DNA from: Syntrophobotulus glycolicus DSM 8271
GTDB lineage: Bacteria; Bacillota; Desulfitobacteriia; Desulfitobacteriales; Syntrophobotulaceae
DNA length: 64,000 nucleotides
Direction of reading: 5' to 3'
Assembly: GCF_000190635.1 (NCBI RefSeq)
Contig: NC_015172.1
Span: 1,674,001 to 1,738,000, forward strand
Numbering within the stretch: the first letter of the stretch is position 1; the number at the start of each line of letters is the position of its first letter. The notes below the pieces were generated by a model. That model worked only from the letters and a program-made list of their open reading frames with translations. It searched no databases and had not been told where the DNA came from. A program made the translations under genes and the position numbers. This document shows, piece by piece, positions 24,559-32,920 of the stretch.

Positions 24559-25305
24559 GTGGATGCTTACGAAAGAATGGTCATCAGGGAACTGAGTGTC
24601 TGGGAACGAAAGATGAAGAAGAGAAGACCCACACCGGGAGAAAGACTTTCCAAAGGTGTCCAGCGCAGGGTAAACAAGCTGATTCCTCAGAAATTCCACG
24701 AGATCATCGGAGCAGCGGTAATGAATATGGTAAAAGCTGTTCTCAACGGTTCGGAATATCTTTCCCTGCTGGAGGTTGATCCCGAAAAATCCTTACAGCA
24801 ACGGGATCAGCTGGTTAAGGACAGGCTGGTTTTCTATAAGTCGGCCTCGGCGGCCAGCGGGGCAGGAACAGGGGGAGGCGGCATCTTTCTCGGCCTGGTC
24901 GATTTTCCGATACTTTTAAGCCTGAAAATGAAATTCATGTTTGATGCGGCATATCTTTACGGATTTGATGTGAAAAAGCTTGAGGAAAGGCTTTTTATTC
25001 TCTACCTCTTTCAGCTGGCTTTCTCCGGCAGGCACAAAAGACCGGATATATTTGAGAAGGTCTCCGACTGGGAAAGCTTTTCTTTCACACTTCCCGCTAA
25101 AATTGAAGATTTTGATTGGCTGACTTTTCAGCAGGAATATCGAGATTATATGGATCTGGCAAAATTTTTTCAAATCATCCCCGGTATTGGAATGGTTGTG
25201 GGGGCTGTGGCAAACTATAAATTGTTGGATCATTTGGGTGAAACTGTGATCAATGGTTACCGGATGCGGATATTAGGCAGGGATAGCCGCAAAAAAATAG
25301 AATAG
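24559..25305 (+). CDS. EcsC-family protein
   Basis: A 248-residue protein matching the EcsC family (PF12787): SKGVQRRVNKLIP, a glycine-rich patch SAASGAGTGGGGIFLGLVDFPILLSLK that likely inserts in the membrane, and GIGMVVGAVANYKLLDHLGETV near the C-terminus. In Bacillus EcsC accompanies the EcsAB exporter and is linked to secretion and intramembrane proteolysis, function unknown; no ecsAB is nearby here. Start is GTG 24559 with GAGGT upstream. Stands alone. Confidence 0.85.
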   Translation: MDAYERMVIRELSVWERKMKKRRPTPGERLSKGVQRRVNKLIPQKFHEIIGAAVMNMVKAVLNGSEYLSLLEVDPEKSLQQRDQLVKDRLVFYKSASAASGAGTGGGGIFLGLVDFPILLSLKMKFMFDAAYLYGFDVKKLEERLFILYLFQLAFSGRHKRPDIFEKVSDWESFSFTLPAKIEDFDWLTFQQEYRDYMDLAKFFQIIPGIGMVVGAVANYKLLDHLGETVINGYRMRILGRDSRKKIE

Positions 25306-25375
25306 TAGCAGTAGAATCTAATCCTGGAAAACAAGAATAACTTTTTTCCAATATCAATCTTAAGGAGTGTTCAAT

Positions 25376-25609
25376 ATGCCGCATATCAGCGTTAAATTAT
25401 GGCCGGGGAAGACTGAGGAAGAAAAAATTGAGCTGACGGATAAGTTTGTAAGAGCAATGGAAGAAATCATGGGTGTTCCGGAAAGGAGCATTTCCGTTGC
25501 CATAGAAGAAGTCCCTAAAGAGCTTTGGACAGAACAAGTCTACAATACCGACATCATGGGAAAACCGGAGAATCTTTATAAGAAACCCGGATATACCCCC
25601 TCTGTCTAA
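25376..25609 (+). CDS. 4-oxalocrotonate tautomerase family protein
   Basis: A 77-residue tautomerase-fold protein. Pro at position 2 (MPHISVKLW) becomes the catalytic N-terminal proline after Met removal, which fixes ATG 25376 as start although an ATG lies three codons upstream. TAAGGAGTG precedes it. The middle PERSISVAIEEV matches 4-OT/PptA subunits, which form hexamers or dimers. Substrate unknown; gene stands alone and ends at a terminator. Confidence 0.88.
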   Translation: MPHISVKLWPGKTEEEKIELTDKFVRAMEEIMGVPERSISVAIEEVPKELWTEQVYNTDIMGKPENLYKKPGYTPSV

Positions 25610-25670
25610 AACGAGTTATTGGGGCAGGGAGGAAACGGTTGTCTTCCAACGGGCTTGAGTTCATGAAAAG

Positions 25671-25715
25671 GGACTGTGCTGAAACGGAAAGTTTCAACAC
25701 AGTCCTGATTTTTAG
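25671..25715 (+). terminator. Intrinsic terminator after the tautomerase gene
   Basis: GGACTGTGCTGAAAC (25671-25685) pairs with GTTTCAACACAGTCC (25691-25705), one mismatch, then TGATTTTT. Confidence 0.88.
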
Positions 25716-25760
25716 GGCAAACATGATTAATGAGTCAAATAAAATCAATCAAGATAATTG

Positions 25761-26768
25761 TTATCTCATCAGAAAAGAAATCACCAAATAGCTTAAGGCA
25801 CCGACAATAGAACAGGACGGTATGGTCAAGACCCAGGCAATAAGCATTTGTTGGGCCGTTCCCCAGCGGACAGCTTTAATTCTTTTGGCCATCCCGACCC
25901 CGATAATGGAGCCGGAAGCAACATGCGTGGTGCTTACAGGAAGGTGAAGGCCGGGCAGGGCTGTAGCCGACCAGATGATCAGGGAAGAGGAAAGATCTGC
26001 GGCGAAGCCGTTGATCGGCTCAAGCTTGAATATTTTATCTCCCATCGTCCGAATAATTCGCCAGCCTCCTCCCGCAGTGCCGGCGGCCATGGCAATCGCA
26101 CACGCCAGTTTAACCCAGAACGGAACTTCGATACTGGGAAGCATTCCAGCAGCGAACAGGGAAAGGGTGATAATCCCCATGGATTTCTGAGCGTCATTGG
26201 AACCATGGTTAAAAGCCAGCAATCCGGCAGTAAAGAACTGCATTTTCTGAAAGGCAAAGTTTACTCTGGCGGGGGAAGAGTAGGCAAAAACCTTATATAA
26301 GACCGACATGATCAGAAAACCAAGCGCAATGCCACAGACCGGAGAGACTAATAACCCGATGATGATCTTGGAAATGCCGCCAAATTGGAGAGCGCCAAAA
26401 CCGGCCTTACATGCTCCCGCACCGATTATTCCGCCGATTACGGCATGGGAAGAACTGCTTGGGATGCCGACATACCAGGTTAAAAGATTCCAAAGTATGG
26501 CGCTGATCAAGGCGGCAATCATCACTTCCGAAGTGACAACCGATGTAATGACAATATCTTTAGCAATTGTCTTGGCAACACCTGTACTGTACATGGCTCC
26601 GACAAAGTTTAAAATTGCCGTCATAATGATGGCCTTTTTTGGAGTTAAGGCTCTGGTCGATACTGAGGTGGCAATAGCATTGGCAGTGTCGTGAAACCCA
26701 TTGATATAATCAAATACCAAGGCTAAGATAACAATAAAGCCAAGCAGGATAACCGAACTACTAAGCAT
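25761..26768 (-). CDS. pit: Inorganic phosphate transporter, PiT family
   Basis: A 335-residue transporter with about ten helices. PiT signatures appear twice: GFHDTANAIATSVSTRAL near residue 25 and FNHGSNDAQKSMG near 195; also SSSSHAVIGGIIGAG and PVSTTHVASGSIIGVG. It carries phosphate (as metal-phosphate or with cations) at low affinity. It overlaps the upstream DUF47 gene by eight bases, the usual PiT/PhoU-like pair. Confidence 0.95.
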   Translation of the reverse strand: MLSSSVILLGFIVILALVFDYINGFHDTANAIATSVSTRALTPKKAIIMTAILNFVGAMYSTGVAKTIAKDIVITSVVTSEVMIAALISAILWNLLTWYVGIPSSSSHAVIGGIIGAGACKAGFGALQFGGISKIIIGLLVSPVCGIALGFLIMSVLYKVFAYSSPARVNFAFQKMQFFTAGLLAFNHGSNDAQKSMGIITLSLFAAGMLPSIEVPFWVKLACAIAMAAGTAGGGWRIIRTMGDKIFKLEPINGFAADLSSSLIIWSATALPGLHLPVSTTHVASGSIIGVGMAKRIKAVRWGTAQQMLIAWVLTIPSCSIVGALSYLVISFLMR

Positions 26769-27393
26769 ATTTGAGCACTACTCCTTTAATGAAGTCTCCA
26801 ATATCCTCGCAATAGTCAGCGGCGTTCTCTAAATGTTCCAGGATTTCTTTCCATTTAATGATTTCCAGAATATTTTTTTCTTCATCAAATAAGCGGCCGA
26901 CTTCTTTACGGTATAGTTTGTCGGCATCGCTTTCCAGAACGCTCACTTTGGCCACATTCTCTAAAATATGCTGGCGGCCTGATCTGATATTCGGCAGGTA
27001 ACTGAACGAGTCTTTAATGATTTTGGCACATTCATCAAGAACCTTGGTTAACTCAATGGCTCCCTGAGGTGGGGTGGAAGCTTTGTAGACAACCATTCGT
27101 TCAATCGCGCCCTGGATAAAATCAATCACATTGTCCAGAAAAGTTGCTAATTTATAGATGTCCTCTCTGTCTATGGGGGTGACCATCGTATGATTAAGCT
27201 TGTCAATAATTCTGGAAGTGACATCATCAGCCTGATGTTCAAGATCTGTAATTTTTGACATGCTTGTGGGAAGCTTATCGGGAGAAAAATCAGAGACAAG
27301 GTTTAACAGGCACCGGGTACTTTGGCATAACAGATCTGCAGTTTGGTTGAAAAGTTTAAAGAACTGGTCTTCCCGTGATTTTAGGCCAAACAT
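26761..27393 (-). CDS. DUF47/PhoU-like protein, partner of PiT
   Basis: A 210-residue all-helical protein of the TIGR00153/DUF47 family, related to PhoU: begins MFGLKSREDQFF, with the metal-binding-like DLEHQADDVTSRI and ESDADKLYRKEV repeats. It is thought to regulate the adjacent PiT. GGAGGAAAAAA precedes ATG at 27393; an upstream in-frame start at 27432 is unsupported. First gene of a two-gene minus-strand operon. Confidence 0.93.
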   Translation of the reverse strand: MFGLKSREDQFFKLFNQTADLLCQSTRCLLNLVSDFSPDKLPTSMSKITDLEHQADDVTSRIIDKLNHTMVTPIDREDIYKLATFLDNVIDFIQGAIERMVVYKASTPPQGAIELTKVLDECAKIIKDSFSYLPNIRSGRQHILENVAKVSVLESDADKLYRKEVGRLFDEEKNILEIIKWKEILEHLENAADYCEDIGDFIKGVVLKYA

Positions 27394-27671
27394 TTTTTTC
27401 CTCCAATTTTGATGATAAATAAGAATGATCACACAATGCTTATTCTATCATGTTATTACATAACAGGTAAAAATAAAAATATTAAAACGATTTATTTATG
27501 ATCAATATATACCGTTAAGACGAAAAAAATTAAGAATTATTTTGCCAGGATCCTTTTTATAGGCCTTAACAAAAAGAAATATTTCTGATAAGATTAAGGA
27601 GAATTTATAAGTTTTTTCGATGTTTAATGGAGTGAGAATGCTTAACGGCGCAAGTGAGGGAGGGATATTTT

Positions 27672-27752
27672 ATGAGCGAGAATTTTAAAGTGACGTTTCC
27701 CGCAACACTGGTCTTGGCAGCTTTAATTATTTTTTCAATAATTGCAAGTTAG
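27672..27752 (+). CDS. 26-residue single-pass membrane mini-protein
   Basis: ATG 27672 follows GAGGGAGGGATATTTT, an excellent ribosome site, and the frame runs MSENFKVTFPA, then a single hydrophobic helix to IIFSIIAS and a TAG. Too short for usual gene finding. Small membrane proteins of this design often stabilise larger complexes or serve spore membranes; no family is recognised. Located alone in a 560-base gap between DUF47 and the HD protein, with a weak hairpin (GGGCCC-tgag-GGGCTC, 27815-27830) downstream that may end the transcript. Nothing else is seen in this gap. Confidence 0.55.
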   Translation: MSENFKVTFPATLVLAALIIFSIIAS

Positions 27753-27886
27753 TCTGGTTTATTATTTACTTATGTTTATTTTAATTAAACGAAATCATGA
27801 TTATTATTTTGCCTGGGCCCTGAGGGGCTCATTTTATTTATGGAAATAAATACTTTATGAAAACCATTCAATGATTGATTTTTTTA

Positions 27887-27916
27887 TTGTGATCTGCAAG
27901 CGCATTGGTATATAAT
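27887..27916 (+). promoter_or_regulatory. Promoter of the HD-domain gene
   Basis: TTGTGA (27887-27892), 18 bases, TATAAT (27911-27916), 38 bases before ATG 27954. Confidence 0.6.
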
Positions 27917-27953
27917 AATTAAGAATTGAATTTTACTTGGAGAAAGGACAGTT

Positions 27954-28469
27954 ATGGAACATATTTCTCTAAAATATGATGAGTTTTTCTTAAGTATTGC
28001 TGAACCGATTATTGAACATGAAAAATATCAGCAGATGAAACAAATTCCTCACCATAATGGCACAGTTTTTGATCATTGCCTTGGAGTGGCCTATTATGCC
28101 TATAAAATCGCTTATAAACTGAATTTAGATACTGTATCGATTATCCGGGGCGCGCTGCTGCATGATTTTTATCTTTATAAATTTAAAAAGAGAGAAAAAA
28201 AGAATTTATTAGCGGAGAGTATCCGGCATTCACATCATCATCCTAAAGTTGCTTTAAAAAATGCCAAAACTCATTTTGAAATCAATGAGCTGGAAGAAGA
28301 TATTATTAAAAACCATATGTTTCCCGTGGGTTTGCCGAAGAGCAGGGAAGCTTGGATTACAACGTTTGCCGATAAAACACTGGCACTTTTTGAATATAGT
28401 ACGAGATTCTTTTTCTATATGCGCGTCAAATCAATCCGCTTCGCATACATCACAAATATTCTTGGGTAA
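27954..28469 (+). CDS. HD-domain phosphohydrolase-like protein
   Basis: A 171-residue protein with the HD metal site: His in PHHNGTVFDHCLG, the doublet in GALLHDFYLY and a later ...DK in TTFADKTLALFE. A His cluster RHSHHHPK lies between. The family cleaves phosphoesters such as nucleotides; the substrate is not readable. GGAGAAAGGACAG precedes the start. Alone between its promoter and terminator, followed by a Fur-family gene. Confidence 0.8.
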   Translation: MEHISLKYDEFFLSIAEPIIEHEKYQQMKQIPHHNGTVFDHCLGVAYYAYKIAYKLNLDTVSIIRGALLHDFYLYKFKKREKKNLLAESIRHSHHHPKVALKNAKTHFEINELEEDIIKNHMFPVGLPKSREAWITTFADKTLALFEYSTRFFFYMRVKSIRFAYITNILG

Positions 28470-28508
28470 AAAATCATTCCGCACGGTCAAAGGGCGGGAT
28501 GATTTTCT
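28469..28508 (+). terminator. Intrinsic terminator after the HD gene
   Basis: AAAATCATTCCGC (about 28470-28482) pairs with GCGGGATGATTTT (28494-28506), one G-U pair. Confidence 0.75.
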
Positions 28509-28523
28509 ATTGAAGCAGATTTA

Positions 28524-28551
28524 TTGTAAATAGATAAAAATATGTTAAAAT
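28524..28551 (+). promoter_or_regulatory. Promoter of the Fur-family gene
   Basis: TTGTAA (28524-28529), 16 bases, TAAAAT (28546-28551). Confidence 0.45.
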
Positions 28552-28559
28552 GAATTAGG

Positions 28560-28583
28560 TAAATTTCTATTTAATGAAATTTA
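28560..28583. promoter_or_regulatory. Inverted repeat in front of the Fur-family gene
   Basis: TAAATTTC-8 bases-GAAATTTA, perfect 8+8 bp, placed just downstream of the -10 box and before the ribosome site. A candidate autoregulatory operator; the protein binding it is inferred. Confidence 0.45.
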
Positions 28584-28609
28584 TAGTATCTTTAGGAGAT
28601 ATTGTTATC

Positions 28610-29065
28610 ATGAAGGAATTATCTGATTTTAGCAAGGTCTTAAAAGAAAACGGCTACAAATTTACCAATCAGCGCAAGTATGTTTATGAAGTTTTAATGG
28701 AGAATGGCGGAAAGCATCTCAATAGTCAGGAGATTTATGAACTGGTTAAAAATAAATATCCTGATATTGGTGTCGCTACGGTTTACCGTACCCTGACGCT
28801 GCTGGAAGATATGGAGCTGATTGACGGTGTTGATTTCGAAGACGGCTTTCGCCGGTATGAGGTCATAAAGGGTGAAGAAGAGCACCGGCATCATCATTTG
28901 ATCTGCCTGGAATGCGGTATAATTAAAGAAATGGAAGAGGACCTGCTTGAGAACATTGAGGATGAGATTTCTTGCAAAAATCATTTTAAAGTGATTGACC
29001 ATAGGGTAAAATTTTATGGTTACTGTTCGGATTGCCTGGAAAAAAGACAAATCAGGGAACAATGA
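28610..29065 (+). CDS. Fur-family metalloregulator (Fur/PerR/Zur)
   Basis: A 151-residue regulator with winged helix (~10-85; YKFTNQRKYVYEVL, GVATVYRTLTLLED) and dimer/metal domain. The metal site EEHRHHHLICLECG and the two CxxC structural zinc pairs (CLECG and CSDCL) are present. Which metal or peroxide it senses cannot be told from motifs alone; PerR would need a specific Asp that I cannot place safely. AGGAGA precedes ATG 28610; an in-frame start at 28574 is less likely. Overlaps nothing; YbaK starts immediately after its stop. Confidence 0.92.
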   Translation: MKELSDFSKVLKENGYKFTNQRKYVYEVLMENGGKHLNSQEIYELVKNKYPDIGVATVYRTLTLLEDMELIDGVDFEDGFRRYEVIKGEEEHRHHHLICLECGIIKEMEEDLLENIEDEISCKNHFKVIDHRVKFYGYCSDCLEKRQIREQ

Positions 29066-29572
29066 GTGTGGAATAAAATGAAGACAGAAGACAACAAAAC
29101 AGCGGACAGTAAAACAAATGTGATCAGGATTCTCGAAGCTCAAAACATTGAGCATGAGGTTTTTACATATGAGGTATCAGACGGTCTTCTTGATGCGATC
29201 ACAGTGGCGGGCAAGGTTGGATTTGATCCTGATCTGGTATTCAAGACTCTTGTCACCACAGGGAAAAATTCCGGGATCTATGTTTTTGTGATTCCGGGAA
29301 ATTGTGAGTTGGATTTGAAAAAAGCCGCCCAGGCGGCTCGGGAAAAAAGCATTCAAATGCTCAAAGCCAAAGACCTTCTCTCCCTAACCGGTTATATTCA
29401 CGGAGGATGTTCCCCAATCGGGATGAAAAAGAAGTTTTCCACATATATTGAAGAAGTTGCCTCCGGCTATGATGATATTCTGGTCAGCGCGGGAAAAATA
29501 GGAGTCCAGGTAAAAATAAAACCCGCTGATCTTATTGATTTAACGGGAGCCTGTTTTGCCAATCTGATTTAA
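29066..29572 (+). CDS. ybaK: Cys-tRNA(Pro)/Cys-tRNA(Cys) deacylase YbaK
   Basis: A 168-residue YbaK/ProX-fold editing enzyme. The catalytic Lys region is DPDLVFKTLV and the family signature is GGCSPIGMKKKFSTYI. It hydrolyses cysteine mischarged on tRNA-Pro. Start GTG 29066 follows the fur stop directly, with AGGGA upstream; ATG 29078 is the alternative. Transcribed with the Fur-family gene. Confidence 0.93.
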   Translation: MWNKMKTEDNKTADSKTNVIRILEAQNIEHEVFTYEVSDGLLDAITVAGKVGFDPDLVFKTLVTTGKNSGIYVFVIPGNCELDLKKAAQAAREKSIQMLKAKDLLSLTGYIHGGCSPIGMKKKFSTYIEEVASGYDDILVSAGKIGVQVKIKPADLIDLTGACFANLI

Positions 29573-29611
29573 AGGACCCCGTTCTCTTTTAAGCTACCAG
29601 GTTTAGTTTAT

Positions 29612-29644
29612 CCCGGCTTTTATAACAACGGTGAAAAAAGCCGG
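29612..29644. repeat. Inverted repeat at the cardiolipin synthase stop
   Basis: CCCGGCTTTT (29612-29621) and AAAAGCCGGG (29635-29644). Lies across the stop codon on the minus strand; no T run follows in either direction, so termination is uncertain. Confidence 0.5.
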
Positions 29645-31071
29645 GAAACGGATTCCTTAAATTGAATGAGCACAGAGCGTTTACGGTATTTTTCAAAAGT
29701 TAAGAGGGTGCAGTCCAGCATATCTTGCTCAAAAGCTTGTTGAAGCTTTTGAGCAATTTCTCTGTCGTATAAAAAAGCATTGACTTCAAAATTCAGTTTA
29801 AAGCTGCGAATATCAAAATTGGCCGTTCCGACAGAAGAAATGATGTCATCGACAACGATCGTTTTGGCGTGGAGAAAACCTTTTTCGTAAAGATAGGCTT
29901 TGACCCCGATTTTCACCAGATCACCGATAAACGAATAGGAGGCCCAATAGACGAAGGGATGGTCAGGTTTGTTGGGCATCATGATTCTGACATCGACCCC
30001 GGACAGTACGGCGATCTTCAATGCTTCCTGAATACTTTCATCTGGAATGAAGTAAGGGGTCTGGATATAGATATTCTTTTTGGCAGAGTTAATCATTTTG
30101 AGATAACCCTGCTTGATTTCTTCCTGGGGGGCTTCCGGTCCGCAAGATACGATCTGGATACCGGTTTGGCCTGTAACTGCAGGCTGCGGAAAATATTTCA
30201 GAGAATAAGTTAATTCCTCGGCAGAAGAAATTTTCCAGTCAAGCAGGAAACGAATCTGCATTTCATGCACAGCCGAACCTCTGACTAAGAGATGAGTATC
30301 CCGCCAGTAACCAATACTTTTCTTTAACCCCAGATATTCATTACCGACATTAAACCCTCCGATAAAACCGATTTGGCCGTCGATAATCACCAGCTTGCGG
30401 TGATTGCGGTAATTGATTTTCAGGTTGACCAGACTTAAGAAAGAAGGAAAAAATAAAGATACCTTGCCTCCTGCATTAATCAGAGGCTCAAAATCTTTTT
30501 CCAGCAGCTTGTTTCCCAGGGCGTCAATAATCAGTCTGACCTCAACTCCGGTTCTTGCTTTCTCAGTGAGGATATTGATTAGTTGCTCACCTAAACTGTC
30601 TCGTTTAACAATGAAATAGAGAATATGAACATGGCTTTTTGCTTCTTTGATCTGCCGAAAAAGCTCCTTGAATTTTTCGATACCGTCAGTAAGGATTTCC
30701 ACTTGATTATTCTGGGAAAAATAGGCTTTGCTCTGGTTTTGATGAAGAAGGATGAGATCCTTGTAATTCGCCAGCTCAGGATTATTAAAAATCAATTTCC
30801 CCTCTTTGATATCCTCGATCTCCTTGCTTAGGTGGGAAAAATATCTTTTATATTCCGGAGATTGAAAAGCAAACATTTTTTTGCGCATGAAATTTTGGGA
30901 AAGAAGGAGATAAAAAAGAACTCCGATACCGGGAAGCAGGAAAAGGAACAAAATCCAGACCAGTGTAGAAGTCGGATTTTTTCGTTCCAGAAAGATAATT
31001 GTAAAGGCAATTAAGATATCTAAAATATACAAAAGTGTTAAAAAGTTAAAACTTAAAAATTGCAAAGTCAT
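29620..31071 (-). CDS. cls: Cardiolipin synthase
   Basis: A 483-residue membrane enzyme of the phospholipase D superfamily. Two N-terminal helices (~5-25, 35-57) are followed by two HKD motifs: NHRKLVIIDG near residue 225 and HAKTIVVDD near residue 400, each with the downstream GG-N or SVGTANFD segment. It joins two phosphatidylglycerol molecules to cardiolipin and glycerol. Length and layout are normal for bacterial ClsA. Monocistronic. Confidence 0.95.
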   Translation of the reverse strand: MTLQFLSFNFLTLLYILDILIAFTIIFLERKNPTSTLVWILFLFLLPGIGVLFYLLLSQNFMRKKMFAFQSPEYKRYFSHLSKEIEDIKEGKLIFNNPELANYKDLILLHQNQSKAYFSQNNQVEILTDGIEKFKELFRQIKEAKSHVHILYFIVKRDSLGEQLINILTEKARTGVEVRLIIDALGNKLLEKDFEPLINAGGKVSLFFPSFLSLVNLKINYRNHRKLVIIDGQIGFIGGFNVGNEYLGLKKSIGYWRDTHLLVRGSAVHEMQIRFLLDWKISSAEELTYSLKYFPQPAVTGQTGIQIVSCGPEAPQEEIKQGYLKMINSAKKNIYIQTPYFIPDESIQEALKIAVLSGVDVRIMMPNKPDHPFVYWASYSFIGDLVKIGVKAYLYEKGFLHAKTIVVDDIISSVGTANFDIRSFKLNFEVNAFLYDREIAQKLQQAFEQDMLDCTLLTFEKYRKRSVLIQFKESVSRLFSPLL

Positions 31072-31188
31072 ATTTACCTCAAATATTTAAATATGGCTAT
31101 GGTTATTAATAATATTATAAAGGAGAAAATATGTTTATAAAATCTTTTTCAGGAAAAAATAATCCTAAAGTCATGAAGGGCAGCGAGT

Positions 31189-31833
31189 ATGCGGATAAGA
31201 CTGATGGTGAAAACAACCGGATTGCACAATAGATTTCGCTTTCAATGGGAAGCGGGAATCGTTAACTCTGCGATAAACTTGGATATTCCACTAGAACAGC
31301 TTAAAGAAGGGTATCTTGATTTAATCAGCAATATTATTCACGATACCGGAGAAACAAATTCATTTTCGGTTTCCCGGAAAACAAGCCGGTTCGCCAGAAA
31401 AATCAAAACCGGACGCTACAGGGCAATAAAAACAGCGGTAAAGAATTTGTGCCGATACAGTTTTATCCTAGGATGGTTATCTGATCAGATCAAAAGAATC
31501 CAGAAAAATTTTTACCGGCAGCTGAAGTTGGAAAGGCTGAATCTTAACCTGATTTTAGGAACCGGAGATGCCCAGCTTACAGCCTATGCCTATGGATTGG
31601 CCTGGCAGCTTATCGGACAGGCCGCCGCCAAAATGTACCGGACGGTTCGGGTTGCGACTGGAAAAAAGATTCAAATACAGGTTAACCCCGATTTCACCAA
31701 AGCGGCTTGGGACTGTACCTTTGATTGTATATTAAAAATGAAAATAAGCCATATTATCGTTATAGCCTATCATGCTCTGTTGCTCATGATAAGAAGCAGG
31801 AGGACAATAAAAACATGGATGAACACCCGATAG
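31189..31833 (+). CDS. DUF2953 protein (YtfI-like), short N-terminus
   Basis: A 214-residue protein placed directly before gerW, as ytfI is in Bacillus. The C-terminal half (LNLILGTGDAQLTAYAYGLAWQL, QVNPDF) fits DUF2953. The usual N-terminal membrane helix of the family is missing: the frame is closed by TGA at 31174 and the first residues are hydrophilic. AAGGG lies nine bases before ATG 31189. A last helix is at ~183-203. Overlaps gerW by 19 bases. Either a naturally short form or a 5'-truncated gene. A well-placed ATG in another frame (31131) yields only a 33-codon peptide. Confidence 0.7.
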   Translation: MRIRLMVKTTGLHNRFRFQWEAGIVNSAINLDIPLEQLKEGYLDLISNIIHDTGETNSFSVSRKTSRFARKIKTGRYRAIKTAVKNLCRYSFILGWLSDQIKRIQKNFYRQLKLERLNLNLILGTGDAQLTAYAYGLAWQLIGQAAAKMYRTVRVATGKKIQIQVNPDFTKAAWDCTFDCILKMKISHIIVIAYHALLLMIRSRRTIKTWMNTR

Positions 31834-32246
31834 AAACACTAATGAAAACAGCGATGGAAAGTATCCAGAAAATGATAAATGTCAACACGGTTATTGGAGA
31901 ACCGGTAGAAACCCAGCAGGGATCTGTGATTATTCCGATTTCCCGGGTCTCCTGCGGATTTGCGGCAGGAGGCAGCGAGTTTACATCCCTGGAAGAAAAG
32001 GAAGAAGTGTTAAAAAGTAAAGATCAAAATCAGGAAAAATTGCCTTTCGGCGGCGGAAGCGGAGCAGGAGTATCGGTTAAGCCGGTAGGATTTCTGGTCG
32101 TCAACTCTGAACAGATCAGAATGCTGCCTGTAGAAGGCAATGTCGTGATGGACAGAATCATCGATGAAATGCCGGAAATCATTGATAAATTTTCTCATGC
32201 CTTTGGCAAAAAGAGAGGACCCCGCGAAAGAGAATATGATTGTTAA
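31815..32246 (+). CDS. gerW: Sporulation protein GerW (YtfJ)
   Basis: A 143-residue YtfJ/GerW-family protein: IETLMKTAMESIQKM, TVIGEPVETQQGSVIIPISRVSCGFAAGGSEF, and the glycine-rich GGGSGAGVSVKPVGFLVV. In Bacillus it is made in the forespore and needed for proper germination. AGGAGG precedes ATG 31815; a longer frame from 31725 lies inside the DUF2953 gene and is not favoured. Neighbours spmA/spmB support the sporulation role. Confidence 0.94.
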   Translation: MDEHPIETLMKTAMESIQKMINVNTVIGEPVETQQGSVIIPISRVSCGFAAGGSEFTSLEEKEEVLKSKDQNQEKLPFGGGSGAGVSVKPVGFLVVNSEQIRMLPVEGNVVMDRIIDEMPEIIDKFSHAFGKKRGPREREYDC

Positions 32247-32338
32247 CGGAACCCGGAAAACGTAAAATCTGAGCCGGTCGATCGTCATGTGATTCTAATC
32301 CCTCCCTTCATATCATAAATTGAAGCGGAGGGATTTGC

Positions 32339-32920
32339 ATGGTTAATGCCATTTGGCTTGTTATGCTTTTAAGCGGCATCATGGTCGCTGCCCTGACGGG
32401 AAATATTGAAAAGGTCACGGAGTCTGCTTTGCAAGCGGCTGAACTGGGAGTGGAAGTATCCATTCAGCTTATTGGAGTGATGGCTTTATGGCTTGGGCTT
32501 ATGCACATTGCCGAGAAGTCCGGATTGGTCAGGATGCTGGCTAATTTGCTGGGACCGCTCGTTCGCAGGCTTTTTCCCACACTGAAACCAGATAGCCCGG
32601 CTTTGGGGGCGATCATCATGAACCTTTGCGCTAATATTCTCGGTCTGGGAAATGCGGCGACACCTTTCGGACTGAAAGCTATGGAGGAATTACAAAAAGA
32701 GAACCCGAAGAAGGATACTGCCAGCCAGCCGATGATTACCTTTCTGGCCCTCAACACCTCATGTATTACCTTAGTCCCCGCCACCATCATTGGGGTGCGG
32801 ATCAAAGCTGGTTCAGCAAATCCAACTGAAATCATCGGCACAACAATTTTTGCTACAGGCTGTGCGATGACTTTGGGCATTTTAGCCGATCGCTTTTTTC
32901 GGAGCAGGGAAAAGGCATGA
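32339..32920 (+). CDS. spmA: Spore maturation protein A
   Basis: A 193-residue membrane protein of the nucleoside-recognition (Gate) family: LAANLLGPLVRRLFP-like segment, MNLCANILGLGNAATPFGLKAM and NTSCITLVPATIIGVR. SpmA and SpmB together are needed for spore core dehydration. Overlaps spmB by four bases. In Bacillus dacB lies just upstream; it is absent here. Confidence 0.95.
   Translation: MVNAIWLVMLLSGIMVAALTGNIEKVTESALQAAELGVEVSIQLIGVMALWLGLMHIAEKSGLVRMLANLLGPLVRRLFPTLKPDSPALGAIIMNLCANILGLGNAATPFGLKAMEELQKENPKKDTASQPMITFLALNTSCITLVPATIIGVRIKAGSANPTEIIGTTIFATGCAMTLGILADRFFRSREKA

Noticed and set aside
27638-27690. 16-codon frame overlapping the 26-residue mini-protein
   Set aside because: It has a ribosome-like site, but is too short and featureless to support.
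29612-29644. Terminator for cls or ybaK
   Set aside because: The stem is good, but neither strand has a following T run; kept only as an inverted repeat.
31131-31232. 33-codon frame with strong ribosome site before DUF2953
   Set aside because: No hydrophobic or conserved features; overlaps the DUF2953 start. Mentioned as a possible leader only.
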